Source: Gordonia pseudamarae (GTDB lineage Bacteria > Actinomycetota > Actinomycetes > Mycobacteriales > Mycobacteriaceae). Taken from it: a stretch of 64,000 bases of DNA. The first letter of the stretch is position 1, and each line of letters starts with the position of its first letter. Positions 44,735-54,920 of this stretch are shown here, one piece after another. Location: NCBI RefSeq assembly GCF_025273675.1, contig NZ_CP045809.1:3472001-3536000 (forward strand). Direction: 5' to 3'. The notes under the pieces were generated by a model that saw only the letters and a program-made list of their open reading frames with translations, was not told the DNA's origin and searched no databases. Both the position numbers and the translations under genes were made by a program.

Positions 44735-46408
44735 TTACCGATCCGGTTCGGCGGCGGCCGGGTTCGCGGGCAGCGCGATGACCGCCGTCGGCCCCACGAT
44801 CGTCGGCCCCACAATCGTCGGCCCCGGATCGTTGTCCGCCGTCGCCTGTCGCAGTGATACCTCCGGCGGCCGCCCGCCCGGAACCGCAGCCGCTTGGGGC
44901 GTTCCGGTCCGGACCACCGCACCGGTCTGGGGTGTCGGGTTCTGGGGTGTCGGGTTCTGGGGTGTCGGGGGTTGGGCCGCAACCGGAACCGCGACCGGCA
45001 CCGTCGGCCGCACATGGAGCGGCGCCGGCGAATGTGATGCTGCCCGCATCCCCACCGCCACACCACCGGCCGGGCCTGCCATCATCGTCGGACCACGCCA
45101 CAGCGGTACGGGCTGGTGCCCGATCTGCTCGCGCGGTACCGGAGGACTGGGCGCCGGATGGTACGGGGGCACCTGCTGGGACACATGCCCGTGCGGCGCC
45201 GATCGCACAACCGGGGCGGTATGTACCGGCGGACCGGGCACGGAGACCTGCTGTGGCCGAACCGGAGGAGTCGGCATCGGCGGCCGGGCGAATTGCGCCG
45301 CGTCGTAAGGACTGTGCGGCGGCGGCCCGGACGGGGGCAGGTGGAACGCGGGCGGCGGCACGGACCGGCGGCGCCTGCGCAGCCAGATGACGACCAGCAT
45401 CACGACGATCACCGCGGCAAGCACGCCGGCCAGCACCACCTGCCAGGCCCACACCGACCGCCGGTCCTCCGGTTCCGGTTGCGCCAGAACAACATTGTTT
45501 GCCGACAGATACGTCCGCAGGGCCAGGTTGTCGGTGATGAAGTTGAAGCTGTCGTTCTCCTCCGGCAGCGAGTTGCCCGACGAGTTGGTGCCGATCACCT
45601 CGCCCCTGGCGTTGACGGTGGGCCCACCGGACATACCGCTGCCCATCGTCGCCGAGACCTCGGTACGGGTGATTCCGGAAACGTCGACCTGCCGGGACGA
45701 CACGGTTCCGGTCTTGTACGACGGCTGCGGCACCGCGGCACCGCCCGCGTTCGCGCGCACCGCACCGGGAAATCCGACGCTCACCACGTCGTCACCTGGA
45801 GTGGGCGTCCTACCGGAGATCACGAGGGGCGACAATTCCCGTACCGGAGCCACCTTGAGAATGGCGTTGTCACCGGCCGTGAACTCCTGAAAGTCCACCA
45901 CGTGGGCGTCGGCCCACGATCGCAACACCTGACCGGTACCGGCCGGTTGCCGCACCGACACCTCCACCACCGGCCCGGCGGTCTTCTCATCACCCCGGAT
46001 CAGCCACTCCTGGGCAACGGCCACCTGATACCAGTTGCGCACCCATTCACTGCCCTTGCCCAGTACCTGCGCGGCCTCGGCCAGCAACTTCATCCGCAGT
46101 GCGTTGTGGATCTCCTTGTCGGCGCCGTTGACGCAATGCCCCGCGGTGACGATGTAGCCGCGCGGATCGACCACATATCCCGTGCACTGTCCGGCAACCA
46201 CGTACGAATCCGACCATTGCGTACCGGCTTCGGTGGACATCCTCACCTGTCCGATGAACTGGGTCCTGATGAAGACGAGCGAAGCGCCCACCTTCTCGAC
46301 CACCGCCGCGTTTCCCTCGTCCGCCGCGGCCACCACACACCACGACCCGTTGAGGCCCGCCAGCAACAGCCCCGACACCAGAACAACACCCACGATCCTG
46401 CGTAGCAC
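44735..46408 (-). CDS. Membrane-anchored trypsin-like serine protease with Pro-rich cytoplasmic tail
   Basis: A 557-aa protein. The GTG at 46408 has a G-rich site upstream and starts a signal segment (RRIVGVVLVSGLLLAGL). The trypsin-like domain carries the triad: His in VTAGHCVNG, Asp in TAGDNAILKV and Ser in GSGMSGGPTVNARG. After about residue 320 comes one transmembrane helix (WQVVLAGVLAAVIVVMLVVIW) followed by RRRRRS, so the protease is outside. The last about 200 residues are a Pro-rich cytoplasmic tail with QNPTPQNPTPQ and PTIVGPTIVGPT repeats. No PDZ domain is present. It resembles exported proteases that sense cell-envelope stress; the substrate is unknown. Confidence 0.85.
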   Translation of the reverse strand: MLRRIVGVVLVSGLLLAGLNGSWCVVAAADEGNAAVVEKVGASLVFIRTQFIGQVRMSTEAGTQWSDSYVVAGQCTGYVVDPRGYIVTAGHCVNGADKEIHNALRMKLLAEAAQVLGKGSEWVRNWYQVAVAQEWLIRGDEKTAGPVVEVSVRQPAGTGQVLRSWADAHVVDFQEFTAGDNAILKVAPVRELSPLVISGRTPTPGDDVVSVGFPGAVRANAGGAAVPQPSYKTGTVSSRQVDVSGITRTEVSATMGSGMSGGPTVNARGEVIGTNSSGNSLPEENDSFNFITDNLALRTYLSANNVVLAQPEPEDRRSVWAWQVVLAGVLAAVIVVMLVVIWLRRRRRSVPPPAFHLPPSGPPPHSPYDAAQFARPPMPTPPVRPQQVSVPGPPVHTAPVVRSAPHGHVSQQVPPYHPAPSPPVPREQIGHQPVPLWRGPTMMAGPAGGVAVGMRAASHSPAPLHVRPTVPVAVPVAAQPPTPQNPTPQNPTPQTGAVVRTGTPQAAAVPGGRPPEVSLRQATADNDPGPTIVGPTIVGPTAVIALPANPAAAEPDR

Positions 46409-46592
46409 GCAGCCCCCCTCGTCCCGGCGCCGATCGGCGGCGCCGCCCCCGGTCACCCCGCGGGTACGGTCACGCGAAGTGCGCGAACCCGGCCCGCTGG
46501 TCCCAGACCGTACCCGACGGTCGGGCGCCTGTCAGCGACGGACGCGACCACCTGTGGATAGCCGCCCCGCTCCCGAACACCGGGTCACGCGG

Positions 46593-47009
46593 TCACCTGG
46601 GCTCCGGTGTACCCCGGTCCTCCTCGTCGAGCGCACTCACCGTGATGCCGTAAGGCAGGAAACGTACCTTGCGCAGCGGATCGGTGTTGCGGGCGTTGGC
46701 GCGCAGCGCGTCCAGTTCGGTGGCGTACACCTGCTCGACGCGAGCACCGCCGCCGTCGTCGACGACGAACACCGCCCACACCCCCGACCCGGTGTCGCCG
46801 GTGGTCTCCGGTTCGGGCGCGGGTGCGGTGTGCGGCGCCCTGGGCGCGAATCCGGACTCGAACATCGCCGACCACGCCGCCGGCGCGCCCTTGCTCTCGA
46901 ACAGCCGCCCGACCACCTCACGCAATTCTTCGCCGGCCTCCCGCGCGAAACGATCGAAGTCCTCGGGGCCGAAACCGAACGGACCGTTGTTCCAGTTGTT
47001 GCCTGCCAT
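46593..47009 (-). CDS. Conserved hypothetical protein
   Basis: A 138-aa soluble protein. It starts MAGNNWNNGPFGFGPEDFDRF (split at the Gly/Phe-rich segment), then a helix (EAGEELREVVGRLFESKGAPAAW). A C-terminal alpha/beta part follows (GVWAVFVVDDGGGARVEQVYATELDALRANARN then VRFLPYGITVSAL). I do not recognise a named family; similar proteins occur in Mycobacteriales. The ATG at 47009 is chosen because the frame upstream is unconserved and Pro/Gly-rich. It lies between the protease gene and the GntR regulator on the same strand, about 180 and 115 bp away. Confidence 0.7.
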   Translation of the reverse strand: MAGNNWNNGPFGFGPEDFDRFAREAGEELREVVGRLFESKGAPAAWSAMFESGFAPRAPHTAPAPEPETTGDTGSGVWAVFVVDDGGGARVEQVYATELDALRANARNTDPLRKVRFLPYGITVSALDEEDRGTPEPR

Positions 47010-47123
47010 GATCACATCCCTTGTGTGGGCACCGACGCCTTGTGCCGGGCGCTGCCCTCCAGTGTCCACACCCGGCACCGGGCCCGCCACCGTCACCGTC
47101 GCCGATACCGGCGGACGCCCGGG

Positions 47124-47831
47124 TCAGGCCGGACGGCCGTGGCCCGCGCCGGGTGCGGCCTGCACCAGCCGCCGGGAATCGTCGATGTGGGCGGTCAGCA
47201 CCGCGCGTGCGGTGTCCAGGTCACCGGCCCGCAGCGCGTCGACGATCACCAGATGGTCCTCGACGATCATCCGTGTCCTGCCCGGTGTCGGATAGTCCAG
47301 CAGCCATACGCCGCGGATCTTCTTCTGGACCGCCACCAGCGCCTCGGCCAGGGCGCCGTTGCCCGAGGCGGCGAGCAGCGCCACGTGGAAGCGGTCGTCG
47401 GCCAGCACGAAGTCGATGTCGGCCCCGACATCGCCGCCACCGGGTTCCGCACGCATCGCCCGCCACCGGTCGGCCTCCACCGCGAGCACGGCCGGATCGT
47501 GCGCCCGGGACAGCCCTGCGCGGACCCGGTCCAGGCCCGCGACCTCGATGAGTGCCCGCGCGTCGTAGTACTCGGCCAGCCCGTCGGCCGGCGACCGCAC
47601 CGGATACAGCATGGTGCCGCGCCGTTCGACCAGCCCGTCGGAGATGAGCCGGACCAGTGCCTCGCGCACCGGGGTACGCGAGGCACGATATCGTTCGGCC
47701 AGGCGCTCCTCGCCCAGTGTTGCTCCCGGGCCGAACTCACCGGCCGCGAGATCCTTGCTCAGTTCTCGATAGATGCGTTGCGACAAGGGCTCTCGCCGCC
47801 GCACACGCTTCTTGTCCGTGGTCCCCGACAT
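47124..47831 (-). CDS. GntR-family transcriptional regulator, FCD (FadR/VanR) subfamily
   Basis: A 235-aa regulator. The winged helix-turn-helix spans about 15-75: LSQRIYRELSKDLAAGEF, LGEERLAERYRASRTPVREALVRL and LVERRGTMLYPV. The all-helical FCD ligand domain follows, with metal-ligand-like Asp/His in DDRFHVALLAASGN and VEDHLVIVDALRAGD. The ATG at 47831 has GAGG at good spacing; a GTG three codons upstream is also possible. It is separated from urtE by 17 bp on the same strand, at the end of the urt cluster. A TTGTATACAA palindrome upstream of urtA is a plausible operator. Confidence 0.92.
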   Translation of the reverse strand: MSGTTDKKRVRRREPLSQRIYRELSKDLAAGEFGPGATLGEERLAERYRASRTPVREALVRLISDGLVERRGTMLYPVRSPADGLAEYYDARALIEVAGLDRVRAGLSRAHDPAVLAVEADRWRAMRAEPGGGDVGADIDFVLADDRFHVALLAASGNGALAEALVAVQKKIRGVWLLDYPTPGRTRMIVEDHLVIVDALRAGDLDTARAVLTAHIDDSRRLVQAAPGAGHGRPA

Positions 47832-47848
47832 CTCACCCACCTCGCACG

Positions 47849-48547
47849 TCAGATGGTCATCGCCTCGCGCACGGCCTGCTCCGAGCCTGCCCCACCGGCA
47901 CCCGAGGACGTCATCCGCCCGCTTTCGAGGACGTAGTAGCGTTGCGCGGCACCGAGCGCGAACCCGATGTGCTGTTCCACGAGCAGTACGCCCAGACCGC
48001 CGCGCTCGGTCAGCGAGGTGATGGTCTGCTCGATCTCGGCGACCACCGACGGCTGGATGCCCTCGGTCGGCTCGTCGAGGATCAGCATCTTCGGTTCGGT
48101 GATCAGTGCCCGCGCGATCGCCAGCTGCTGGCGCTGGCCGCCCGAGAGCAGGCCCGCCCGGCGTCCGAGCAGATCCTTGAGTGCCGGGAACAGGTCGAGC
48201 ATCTCACCGATCAGTTCTTTACCGCGTGTGCGGCCATCGGCCACCACCTGCAGGTTCTCTGCCGTCGTCAGTTGCGGGAAGCTCTGCTGTCCCTGTGGCA
48301 CATAGGCGATGCCACGGCGCACCCGTCCGCTCGGCCGCAACGACGAGATGTCCTCGCCGTCGAACAGGATCTTTCCCGAGTTCGTCTTCACCAGACCGAC
48401 CGCCGCCCGCAGCAGGGTGGTCTTGCCGGCGCCGTTGTGTCCCATCACCGCGACCACCCCGTCGGCTGGAACCTCAAGGCTCACACCGTGAATCACTTCC
48501 GTCCGGCCGTATCCGGCGCGCACGTCCTCCAAAACCAGCATGCTCAC
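47849..48547 (-). CDS. urtE: Urea-type ABC transporter ATP-binding protein UrtE
   Basis: A 232-aa LivF-like ATPase with Walker A VMGHNGAGKTTLLRA, Q-loop YVPQGQQSFPQLT, signature LSGGQRQQLAIARAL and Walker B MLILDEPTEGIQPSVV. The EGIQPSVV segment after Walker B is typical of UrtE. It is the last gene of urtABCDE; its ATG overlaps the urtD stop by 4 bp. With UrtD it powers high-affinity import of urea (or short amides). Confidence 0.94.
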   Translation of the reverse strand: MSMLVLEDVRAGYGRTEVIHGVSLEVPADGVVAVMGHNGAGKTTLLRAAVGLVKTNSGKILFDGEDISSLRPSGRVRRGIAYVPQGQQSFPQLTTAENLQVVADGRTRGKELIGEMLDLFPALKDLLGRRAGLLSGGQRQQLAIARALITEPKMLILDEPTEGIQPSVVAEIEQTITSLTERGGLGVLLVEQHIGFALGAAQRYYVLESGRMTSSGAGGAGSEQAVREAMTI

Positions 48548-49407
48548 TCCTTCTCCGCGGACGCATCGGCGTCGGCACTCCCGACAGGGGCACTCCCGAC
48601 AGCGGCGGCGGTACCGAGGTAGACCTCCTGCACCTTCGGGTTGGCCTGCACCTGGGCGACCGACCCTTCGGCGATCACCTTGCCCCGGGCCAGAACCGAC
48701 ACCGACGTGGCGAACGACCGCATGAAATCCATATCGTGCTCGACGACGACGACCGTCCGTTCACCGCCGATACGACGCAGCAACTGACCGGTTTCCTCGC
48801 GTTCCTCGCCGCTCATACCGGCCACCGGTTCGTCGAGCAGCAGAACGGACGCGTTCTGCACCAACAGCATTCCGATCTCCAGCCACTGCTTCTGACCGTG
48901 TGCGAGCACCCCGGCCTTGGTCTCGCGATGATCGGCCAGACCGATCGTCTCCAGTACCTCGAGAATGTCGTCGGGAATCTGCGCCGGACGCCTGCGCAGC
49001 ATCGTCCACACCGACCGGCCCGCGCCCGCCGCGATGTCCAGGTTCTGCAACACCGTCAGTTCCTCGAAGACGCTCGCGGTCTGGAAGGTCCGGCCGATGC
49101 CGAGCCGGGCGATCTGGTGGACCTTCTTGCCCACCACCTCGACACCCGACTTCTGGATGGAGCCGGTGGCTTTCACCAGACCGGTGATCGCGTCGATGAT
49201 GGTGGTCTTGCCCGCGCCGTTGGGTCCGATGAGGAAGCGCAGGTCGCCCTGCATCAGAGTCAGGTCCACACCGTCGACGGCCCGAAAGCCGTCGAATTGC
49301 ACTGCAAGGTTGCGGATCTGCAGGTATTCGCTGTCCATGCCCGCGTTGCCGCCGGCGATCGGTCCCGGGGGCGTGTCGGTGGTGGTTGTCTGTGCGGCCG
49401 GACTCAT
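48544..49407 (-). CDS. urtD: Urea-type ABC transporter ATP-binding protein UrtD
   Basis: A 287-aa LivG-like ATPase. Walker A is LIGPNGAGKTTIIDA; GIGRTFQTASVFEELTVLQNLD covers the Q-loop and is a UrtD hallmark. The signature region is LAHGQKQWLEIGMLLVQ (LAHGQ instead of LSGGQ, usual in UrtD). Walker B is VLLLDEPVAGMSGEE. The N-terminal about 25 residues are an unconserved extension, so a shorter start near MDSEYLQIRN is possible. The ATG overlaps the urtC stop by 4 bp. Confidence 0.93.
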   Translation of the reverse strand: MSPAAQTTTTDTPPGPIAGGNAGMDSEYLQIRNLAVQFDGFRAVDGVDLTLMQGDLRFLIGPNGAGKTTIIDAITGLVKATGSIQKSGVEVVGKKVHQIARLGIGRTFQTASVFEELTVLQNLDIAAGAGRSVWTMLRRRPAQIPDDILEVLETIGLADHRETKAGVLAHGQKQWLEIGMLLVQNASVLLLDEPVAGMSGEEREETGQLLRRIGGERTVVVVEHDMDFMRSFATSVSVLARGKVIAEGSVAQVQANPKVQEVYLGTAAAVGSAPVGSADADASAEKE

Positions 49408-50540
49408 GGCGTCTTGGCCCCTTCCGCGGGTACGGTGCCCGCATCGGTGGTGATGGTCGCGATATCGGAGGTCGCCGACGGATGCGTATCGGACCGCTTC
49501 TTCCGGCGACGGGCCACCGCGCCGAGGCCGGCCAGGCCCGCCGGGAAGAATCCGACGACCAAGATGAAGATCAGGCCCTGTGCGTAAGTCCAGCCGGACG
49601 GAAAGTTCTCCGACAGGCTCGTCTGCGCCCAGGCCACCGCGATAGCGCCGAGGACGGGTCCGAGCAGTGTGGTGCGTCCGCCGATGGCCACCCCGATGAG
49701 GAACGCGATCGAGGGCACCACGCCGATGTCGTTGGGCGAGACGATCCCGACGATCGGTACGAAGAGCGCTCCGGCGATGCTGGCGAACAGTGCGGCCACC
49801 GCGTAGGCGACCACCTTCACGTTGGCCGGATCGTAACCGAGGAAGCGGACCCGCTCTTCCTGATCACGCACAGCCACAAGGAGTTCCCCATATCGGCTGT
49901 ACATGATCTGCCGGGTGATGGCCACGATGATCAGCAATGTCGCCGCGGTGATGAAGAACAGCAGCCGCCGGTTGGCCGGGTCGTTGAGCGCGAGACCGAA
50001 GAAGCTCCGGAAGTAGTTGAGGCCGTTGCTGCCGCCGGTGGTCTTCTGCTGACCGATCAGCAGCGTGGCGAACGCGGCCACCAGCGCCTGCGACAGGATC
50101 GCGAAGTAGGCGCCCTTGACCTTGCGTTTGAACACCCCGAGACCGAGCACCACCGCGACCAGCACCGGGAGTACCACGATGCCCACGATGGTCACCACCG
50201 GTGAGGTGAACGGCACCCAGTAGCCGGGAAGTTCGGTCAGGCCCGCGGTCTGCATGAAGTCGGGCACGTCCTGGCCACGCAGTTCGGCGTCGGCGATCTT
50301 CAAGTGCATCGCCATCATGTACGCGCCCAGGCCGAAGAACACGCCCTGCCCGAGGGTGAGCATGCCGCCACGCCCCCAGGCCAGGCCGATACCGACCGCG
50401 ACGATGCCGAAGCACAGGTACTTGCCCAACTGGTTGAGACGGAAGTCCGAGAGCATCGCGGGGGCGATCGCGAAGAGTACGATCGCGGCGATCGCGAAGC
50501 CCGCGTATACCTTCCAGCTGTTCGCGAGATTGTTCCTCAC
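49404..50540 (-). CDS. urtC: Urea-type ABC transporter permease UrtC
   Basis: A 378-aa LivM-like permease with about ten hydrophobic segments (KVYAGFAIAAIVLFAIAPAML is the first). The conserved WGRGGMLTLGQGVFFGLGAYMMAMHL marks UrtC, and QEERVRFLGYDPANVKV is the coupling loop. The GTG at 50540 is chosen because it overlaps the urtB stop (GTGA) and begins the conserved region; the frame is open far upstream through urtB but without homology. Confidence 0.93.
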   Translation of the reverse strand: MRNNLANSWKVYAGFAIAAIVLFAIAPAMLSDFRLNQLGKYLCFGIVAVGIGLAWGRGGMLTLGQGVFFGLGAYMMAMHLKIADAELRGQDVPDFMQTAGLTELPGYWVPFTSPVVTIVGIVVLPVLVAVVLGLGVFKRKVKGAYFAILSQALVAAFATLLIGQQKTTGGSNGLNYFRSFFGLALNDPANRRLLFFITAATLLIIVAITRQIMYSRYGELLVAVRDQEERVRFLGYDPANVKVVAYAVAALFASIAGALFVPIVGIVSPNDIGVVPSIAFLIGVAIGGRTTLLGPVLGAIAVAWAQTSLSENFPSGWTYAQGLIFILVVGFFPAGLAGLGAVARRRKKRSDTHPSATSDIATITTDAGTVPAEGAKTP

Positions 50541-51424
50541 ACCAGACTCCTCGTCCGGACCGTGAACAGGCCCTGCGGTTTGACCTGCAACGCGATCACG
50601 ATGATGACAAACACGATGACCTTCGCCACCGATGCGGTGGTGCTGTATTCGATGAACGAATTGAGCAGGCCGAGAGCGAACGCGGCGATCACCGCGCCCT
50701 TGATCTGGCCGAGGCCGCCGAGGACCACCACCAGGAACGCATCCACCAGGTACGACGTCCCGGTGTTGGCGCTGGTCGAACCGATCAGCGTCAGCGCCAC
50801 ACCGGCCACACCTGCCAGGCCCGAACCCACGAAGAAGGTGGTGATGTCGGTGGAACGGCTCGAAATACCGCTCGTCTCGGCCAGATCCCGGTGCTGCACC
50901 ACTGCCCTGATGCGTCGGCCGGCTGCCGTGTACCGCATGGCGGCGGCCACCGCGCACACGCAGACCAGCGCCAGCACCAGGATGAAGATCCGGGTCTTGG
51001 GCACTACCGCGCCGAGGATGTCGTAGGACCCGTCGAGCCAGCCGGGCGCGTCGACATATACCGCGGGCGCCCCGAAGATGTCGCGGGCGAGTTGCTGTAA
51101 CACCAGTCCCACACCGAAAGTGACCAGCAGCGTGTCGAGCGGGCGATCATACATTCTCCGGATGAGGGTGACCTCCAGCAACACCCCCATCAGGCCCGCG
51201 ACGATGAACCCGATGAAAAGTGAAACAATCAGCGACACATCGGTATTGGAAACCAGATGTTCCTGGACGGTGTACGCGGTGTATGAGCCGGCCATGATGA
51301 AGGCACCGTGCGCCATGTTGATCACGCCCATCTGGCCGAAGGTGAGCGTCAGCCCCAGAGCTGCCAGCAGCAGGATGGAGCCCAGACTCAGGCCGGTGAA
51401 CGTCTGCCCTATCAGCGTTTCCAC
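50537..51424 (-). CDS. urtB: Urea-type ABC transporter permease UrtB
   Basis: A 295-aa LivH-like permease. It begins METLIGQTFTGLSLGSILLL with multiple membrane helices. The block GQMGVINMAHGAFIMAGSYTAY and RDLAETSGISSRSTDITTFF are diagnostic of UrtB. GSTSANTGTSYLVDAFLVVVLGG follows. It is separated from urtA by 109 bp, the largest gap in the operon, which may hold an attenuating structure or an internal promoter. Confidence 0.94.
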   Translation of the reverse strand: METLIGQTFTGLSLGSILLLAALGLTLTFGQMGVINMAHGAFIMAGSYTAYTVQEHLVSNTDVSLIVSLFIGFIVAGLMGVLLEVTLIRRMYDRPLDTLLVTFGVGLVLQQLARDIFGAPAVYVDAPGWLDGSYDILGAVVPKTRIFILVLALVCVCAVAAAMRYTAAGRRIRAVVQHRDLAETSGISSRSTDITTFFVGSGLAGVAGVALTLIGSTSANTGTSYLVDAFLVVVLGGLGQIKGAVIAAFALGLLNSFIEYSTTASVAKVIVFVIIVIALQVKPQGLFTVRTRSLV

Positions 51425-51533
51425 GCCTCTCCCTCTCTATGTCGGTTGCCTCGCCGGGCGAGGACACGAACCACCGACACCGCCCGGCCGGCCGCACGCA
51501 TGGCGCGCCGACGCGGCCGGGCGGTGTCGTCGG

Positions 51534-52820
51534 CTATCCCAGACCCTCGGCCCAGTCGTAGCCCTTGAGGTAGGGGTCCGGCTCGATGGGCTGGCCCGAA
51601 TCCCAGACGGTGTAGATCAGACCGTCGTCACGGATCTCACCGATCCGGGCGGTCTTGGTGATGTGGTTGTTCTCGGCGTTGATGGTCACAGTGCCCTCAG
51701 GGGCGTCGAAACTCACTCCGCCGGACGCCTTCTGCACGTCCGGAACCGCGAACGAGTTGGCCTTCTCCACCGACTTCTTCCACAGGAACACCGAGGTGTA
51801 GGCCGCCTCCATCGGATCGGAGGTGGGCTTGTCGGCGCCGTATCTGGCCTTGTACGCCTCGACGAACGCCTTGTTGGCGGGGGTGTCGACGGTCTGGTAG
51901 TAGTTCCAGGCGGTCAGCTGGCCCTCGATGTTCTGCACGCCGATGCCGCCGACCTCCTCCTCTGCGATCGACACCGACACCACGGGCATCGTCGCCGGGG
52001 TCAGTCCGACGTTCTTGTACTCGCGGAAGAAGGCGACGTTGGAGTCACCGTTGAGCGTGTTGAACACGGCACCGGCGTTCGACGCGCGAACCTTGTTGAC
52101 GATGGTGGAGAAGTCCGTCGAGCCGAGCGGCGTGTAGTCCTCGCCCTTGATCTCGATGCCGTTCGCACCGGCGTACGCCTTGATTATCCGGTTCGCGGTC
52201 TGCGGGAATACATAGTCACTGCCCACCAGATACAGCGAAGTGATTCCCTTTTCCTTCAGATAGTCCAGAGCGGGAACAATCTGCTGATTGGTGGTGGCGC
52301 CGGTGTAGAAGATGTTCTTCGACGATTCCAGGCCCTCATACTGGACCGGATAATAGAGCAGCGCGTTCTTGTCCTCGAACACCGGGAGCATCGCCTTGCG
52401 GCTGGAGGAGGTCCAGCCACCGAACACCGCGGCCACACAATCGCCGCTGATCAGCTTCTCGGCCTTCTCCGCGAACACCGTCGGCTCCGAGGCCCCGTCC
52501 TCGCCGACCAGGTCGATCTGCTTGCCCAGCACACCGCCGGAGGCGTTGATCTGCTCAACCGCGAGTTTGATTGAATCACGAACTGTCACTTCGGAAATAG
52601 CCATCGTACCGGACAGCGAATTGAGCGATCCGACCTTGATCTTGGCACCCGAGGTGTCCACGCACGACGCCGCCGAGGACGAACTCTCCTCATCCGCAGA
52701 AGCACCGCAGGCACTCAGCGCCACCGCCACCACCGACAATGCGGCGGGCAGCGCCAGCGCGAGGCGGCGGGAATTTCGGCGGCGAGACGACGCGGGCCGC
52801 GTCGTGAGGTCTGACGACAT
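51534..52820 (-). CDS. urtA: Urea-type ABC transporter substrate-binding lipoprotein UrtA
   Basis: A 428-aa lipoprotein. The signal peptide has [19 protein letters not shown] and lipobox LSAC (Cys near 38). The mature part matches Urt[67 protein letters not shown] and [10 protein letters not shown], ending YDWAEGLG. This clade binds urea or small amides rather than branched-chain amino acids. No urease genes are in the window. The promoter region carries TTGTATACAA. Confidence 0.93.
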   Translation of the reverse strand: MSSDLTTRPASSRRRNSRRLALALPAALSVVAVALSACGASADEESSSSAASCVDTSGAKIKVGSLNSLSGTMAISEVTVRDSIKLAVEQINASGGVLGKQIDLVGEDGASEPTVFAEKAEKLISGDCVAAVFGGWTSSSRKAMLPVFEDKNALLYYPVQYEGLESSKNIFYTGATTNQQIVPALDYLKEKGITSLYLVGSDYVFPQTANRIIKAYAGANGIEIKGEDYTPLGSTDFSTIVNKVRASNAGAVFNTLNGDSNVAFFREYKNVGLTPATMPVVSVSIAEEEVGGIGVQNIEGQLTAWNYYQTVDTPANKAFVEAYKARYGADKPTSDPMEAAYTSVFLWKKSVEKANSFAVPDVQKASGGVSFDAPEGTVTINAENNHITKTARIGEIRDDGLIYTVWDSGQPIEPDPYLKGYDWAEGLG

Positions 52821-52949
52821 AGATGAACCTTTCTAAGAGCAGAACATGATGACACCGGGAAAGGGAGCGCATCACAAGCACGAGTACAGCACTTGGCGCC
52901 ACATAATCATCGTTGAACACCGGGCGCGGGATAACCACGTACACAAGGT

Positions 52950-52959
52950 TTGTATACAA
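52950..52959. promoter_or_regulatory. TTGTATACAA palindrome, candidate GntR operator
   Basis: A perfect 10-bp palindrome 130 bp upstream of the urtA start. The form T-x-G-T-A-T-A-C-x-A is the classical half-site pair for FCD-type GntR regulators. A gene for such a regulator is the next gene after urtE, so the pairing is plausible but untested. Confidence 0.5.
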
Positions 52960-53070
52960 GAGAGAAAGATAGGGGTGGCGTGTTACTGACGCGTGAATCG
53001 CGATGAACAACCGGTTTCCGGGTCGTTACCACCACGATTTCTCGATAGTGCAGAGTGTCCGCCACAGAAA

Positions 53071-53098
53071 AACCCGCCGACGTTGCCGTCGGCGGGTT
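53071..53098 (-). terminator. Terminator of the enoyl-CoA hydratase gene
   Basis: AACCCGCCGAC (53071-53081) pairs exactly with GTCGGCGGGTT (53088-53098), loop GTTGCC. The plus-strand A-run directly before it reads as a U-tract on minus-strand RNA. Confidence 0.85.
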
Positions 53099-53162
53099 CT
53101 CGTCGACCCAGGTCGCAGGGCGGGTCCACCGCGCACGGGTGACGGTGCGGTTCAGCGCGCGA

Positions 53163-53987
53163 TCATCGATCACTCCACACCGGTCGCCGCTTCTCCAGGA
53201 ACGCCGCGATCCCCTCCTGCGCGTCACAGGTCATCGCGTTGTCGGCCATGGTCGCCGCCATCATCGAATAGGCATCGGGCTCGGTGGCGTCAACCTGCGC
53301 ATAGAACGCCCGCTTACCGATGGACAATGTCGACCTGCTCGATCCGGCGATCCGCAGGGCCAACTCGCGCACCGCACCGGCCAGCTCGTCCGGTGCCACT
53401 ACATCGTTGACCAAACCCCACTCGGCCGCGGTGATCGCGTCTATCCGATCGCCGGTCAGCAGCATCTTCATCGCACGCTTGCGGCCCACCGCGCGGGTCA
53501 GTGCCACCATCGGCGTCGAACAGAACAACCCGATCCGCACCCCGGGTGTACTGAAGGTCGCCTCGGTCGACGCGACGGCCAGGTCGCAGGCGGCCACCAG
53601 CTGGCACCCGGCGGCGAAGGCCGCGCCGGCCACCTCGGCGATCACCGGCCGGTCGAGGTCATGGACTGCGGTCATCAGCTCCACGCAGGTATCGAAGACC
53701 GCACGCTCGTCCTCCTGCGTCCGATCGCGCAGTTCTGCCAGATCGTGCCCGGCCGAGAAGGCGGGTCCGTCCGCCCGCACTATGACCACGCGAACACCCT
53801 CGTTCTCCCCCAGCGCGCGCAAGGCCTCCGTGACCGCCGTCATCGTGGCCGCCGAAAGCGGGTTTCGCCTGCGCGCGGCGTTCAGGGTGATGATGCCCAG
53901 CGGCGCCTCGACCTCCACAACCACCGGCACGGGAGTGTCCTGCATCACACTCGACGCTTGATCGGTGACGGAGTCACTGTTGCTCAT
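53163..53987 (-). CDS. Enoyl-CoA hydratase/isomerase-family protein
   Basis: A 274-aa crotonase-fold protein. GIITLNAARRRNPLSAATM opens the fold; the oxyanion-hole segments are DGPAFSAGHDLAEL and VAGAAFAAGCQLVAACDLAVAS. The usual catalytic Glu after the second segment is replaced: the region reads TFSTPGVRIGLFCSTPMVAL, as in ECHDC3-like proteins, which are not simple hydratases. It is therefore probably a diverged crotonase. The ATG at 53987 has AGGGA upstream; the frame is open 75 bp further without conservation. Confidence 0.88.
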   Translation of the reverse strand: MSNSDSVTDQASSVMQDTPVPVVVEVEAPLGIITLNAARRRNPLSAATMTAVTEALRALGENEGVRVVIVRADGPAFSAGHDLAELRDRTQEDERAVFDTCVELMTAVHDLDRPVIAEVAGAAFAAGCQLVAACDLAVASTEATFSTPGVRIGLFCSTPMVALTRAVGRKRAMKMLLTGDRIDAITAAEWGLVNDVVAPDELAGAVRELALRIAGSSRSTLSIGKRAFYAQVDATEPDAYSMMAATMADNAMTCDAQEGIAAFLEKRRPVWSDR

Positions 53988-54698
<711 letters not shown>

Positions 54699-54787
54699 GC
54701 ACCGCCGAACCGGGCTGTGGGCCTCACGGCCCACCGAGGGCACATCGCAGGGCCGACCGCGCCCCGATGCAGCCACCCTCATGGCCA

Positions 54788-54822
54788 CCGAAGGGCGGCC
54801 CCGTCATGGGGCCGCCCTTCGG
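54788..54822 (+). terminator. Terminator, 15-bp perfect stem
   Basis: CCGAAGGGCGGCCCC (54788-54802) pairs exactly with GGGGCCGCCCTTCGG (54808-54822) around GTCAT, between the convergent rpf-like and SDR genes. Confidence 0.85.
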
Positions 54823-54920
54823 CGTTCGGGAACGCGCCCGTCAGGGCCGCGCGATCCGTATCCACCCGGCACGGTGGCCCGAAGCCACCCGTGTGCGTCC
54901 GGCCCGTCCGGTCCCCGGGG

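Larger units (their letters stand above)
52821..53162. other. Intergenic region upstream of urtA
   Basis: Holds the urt promoter on the minus strand, the TTGTATACAA palindrome (52950-52959) and, at 53071-53098, the terminator of the enoyl-CoA hydratase gene. No gene seen. Confidence 0.6.
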
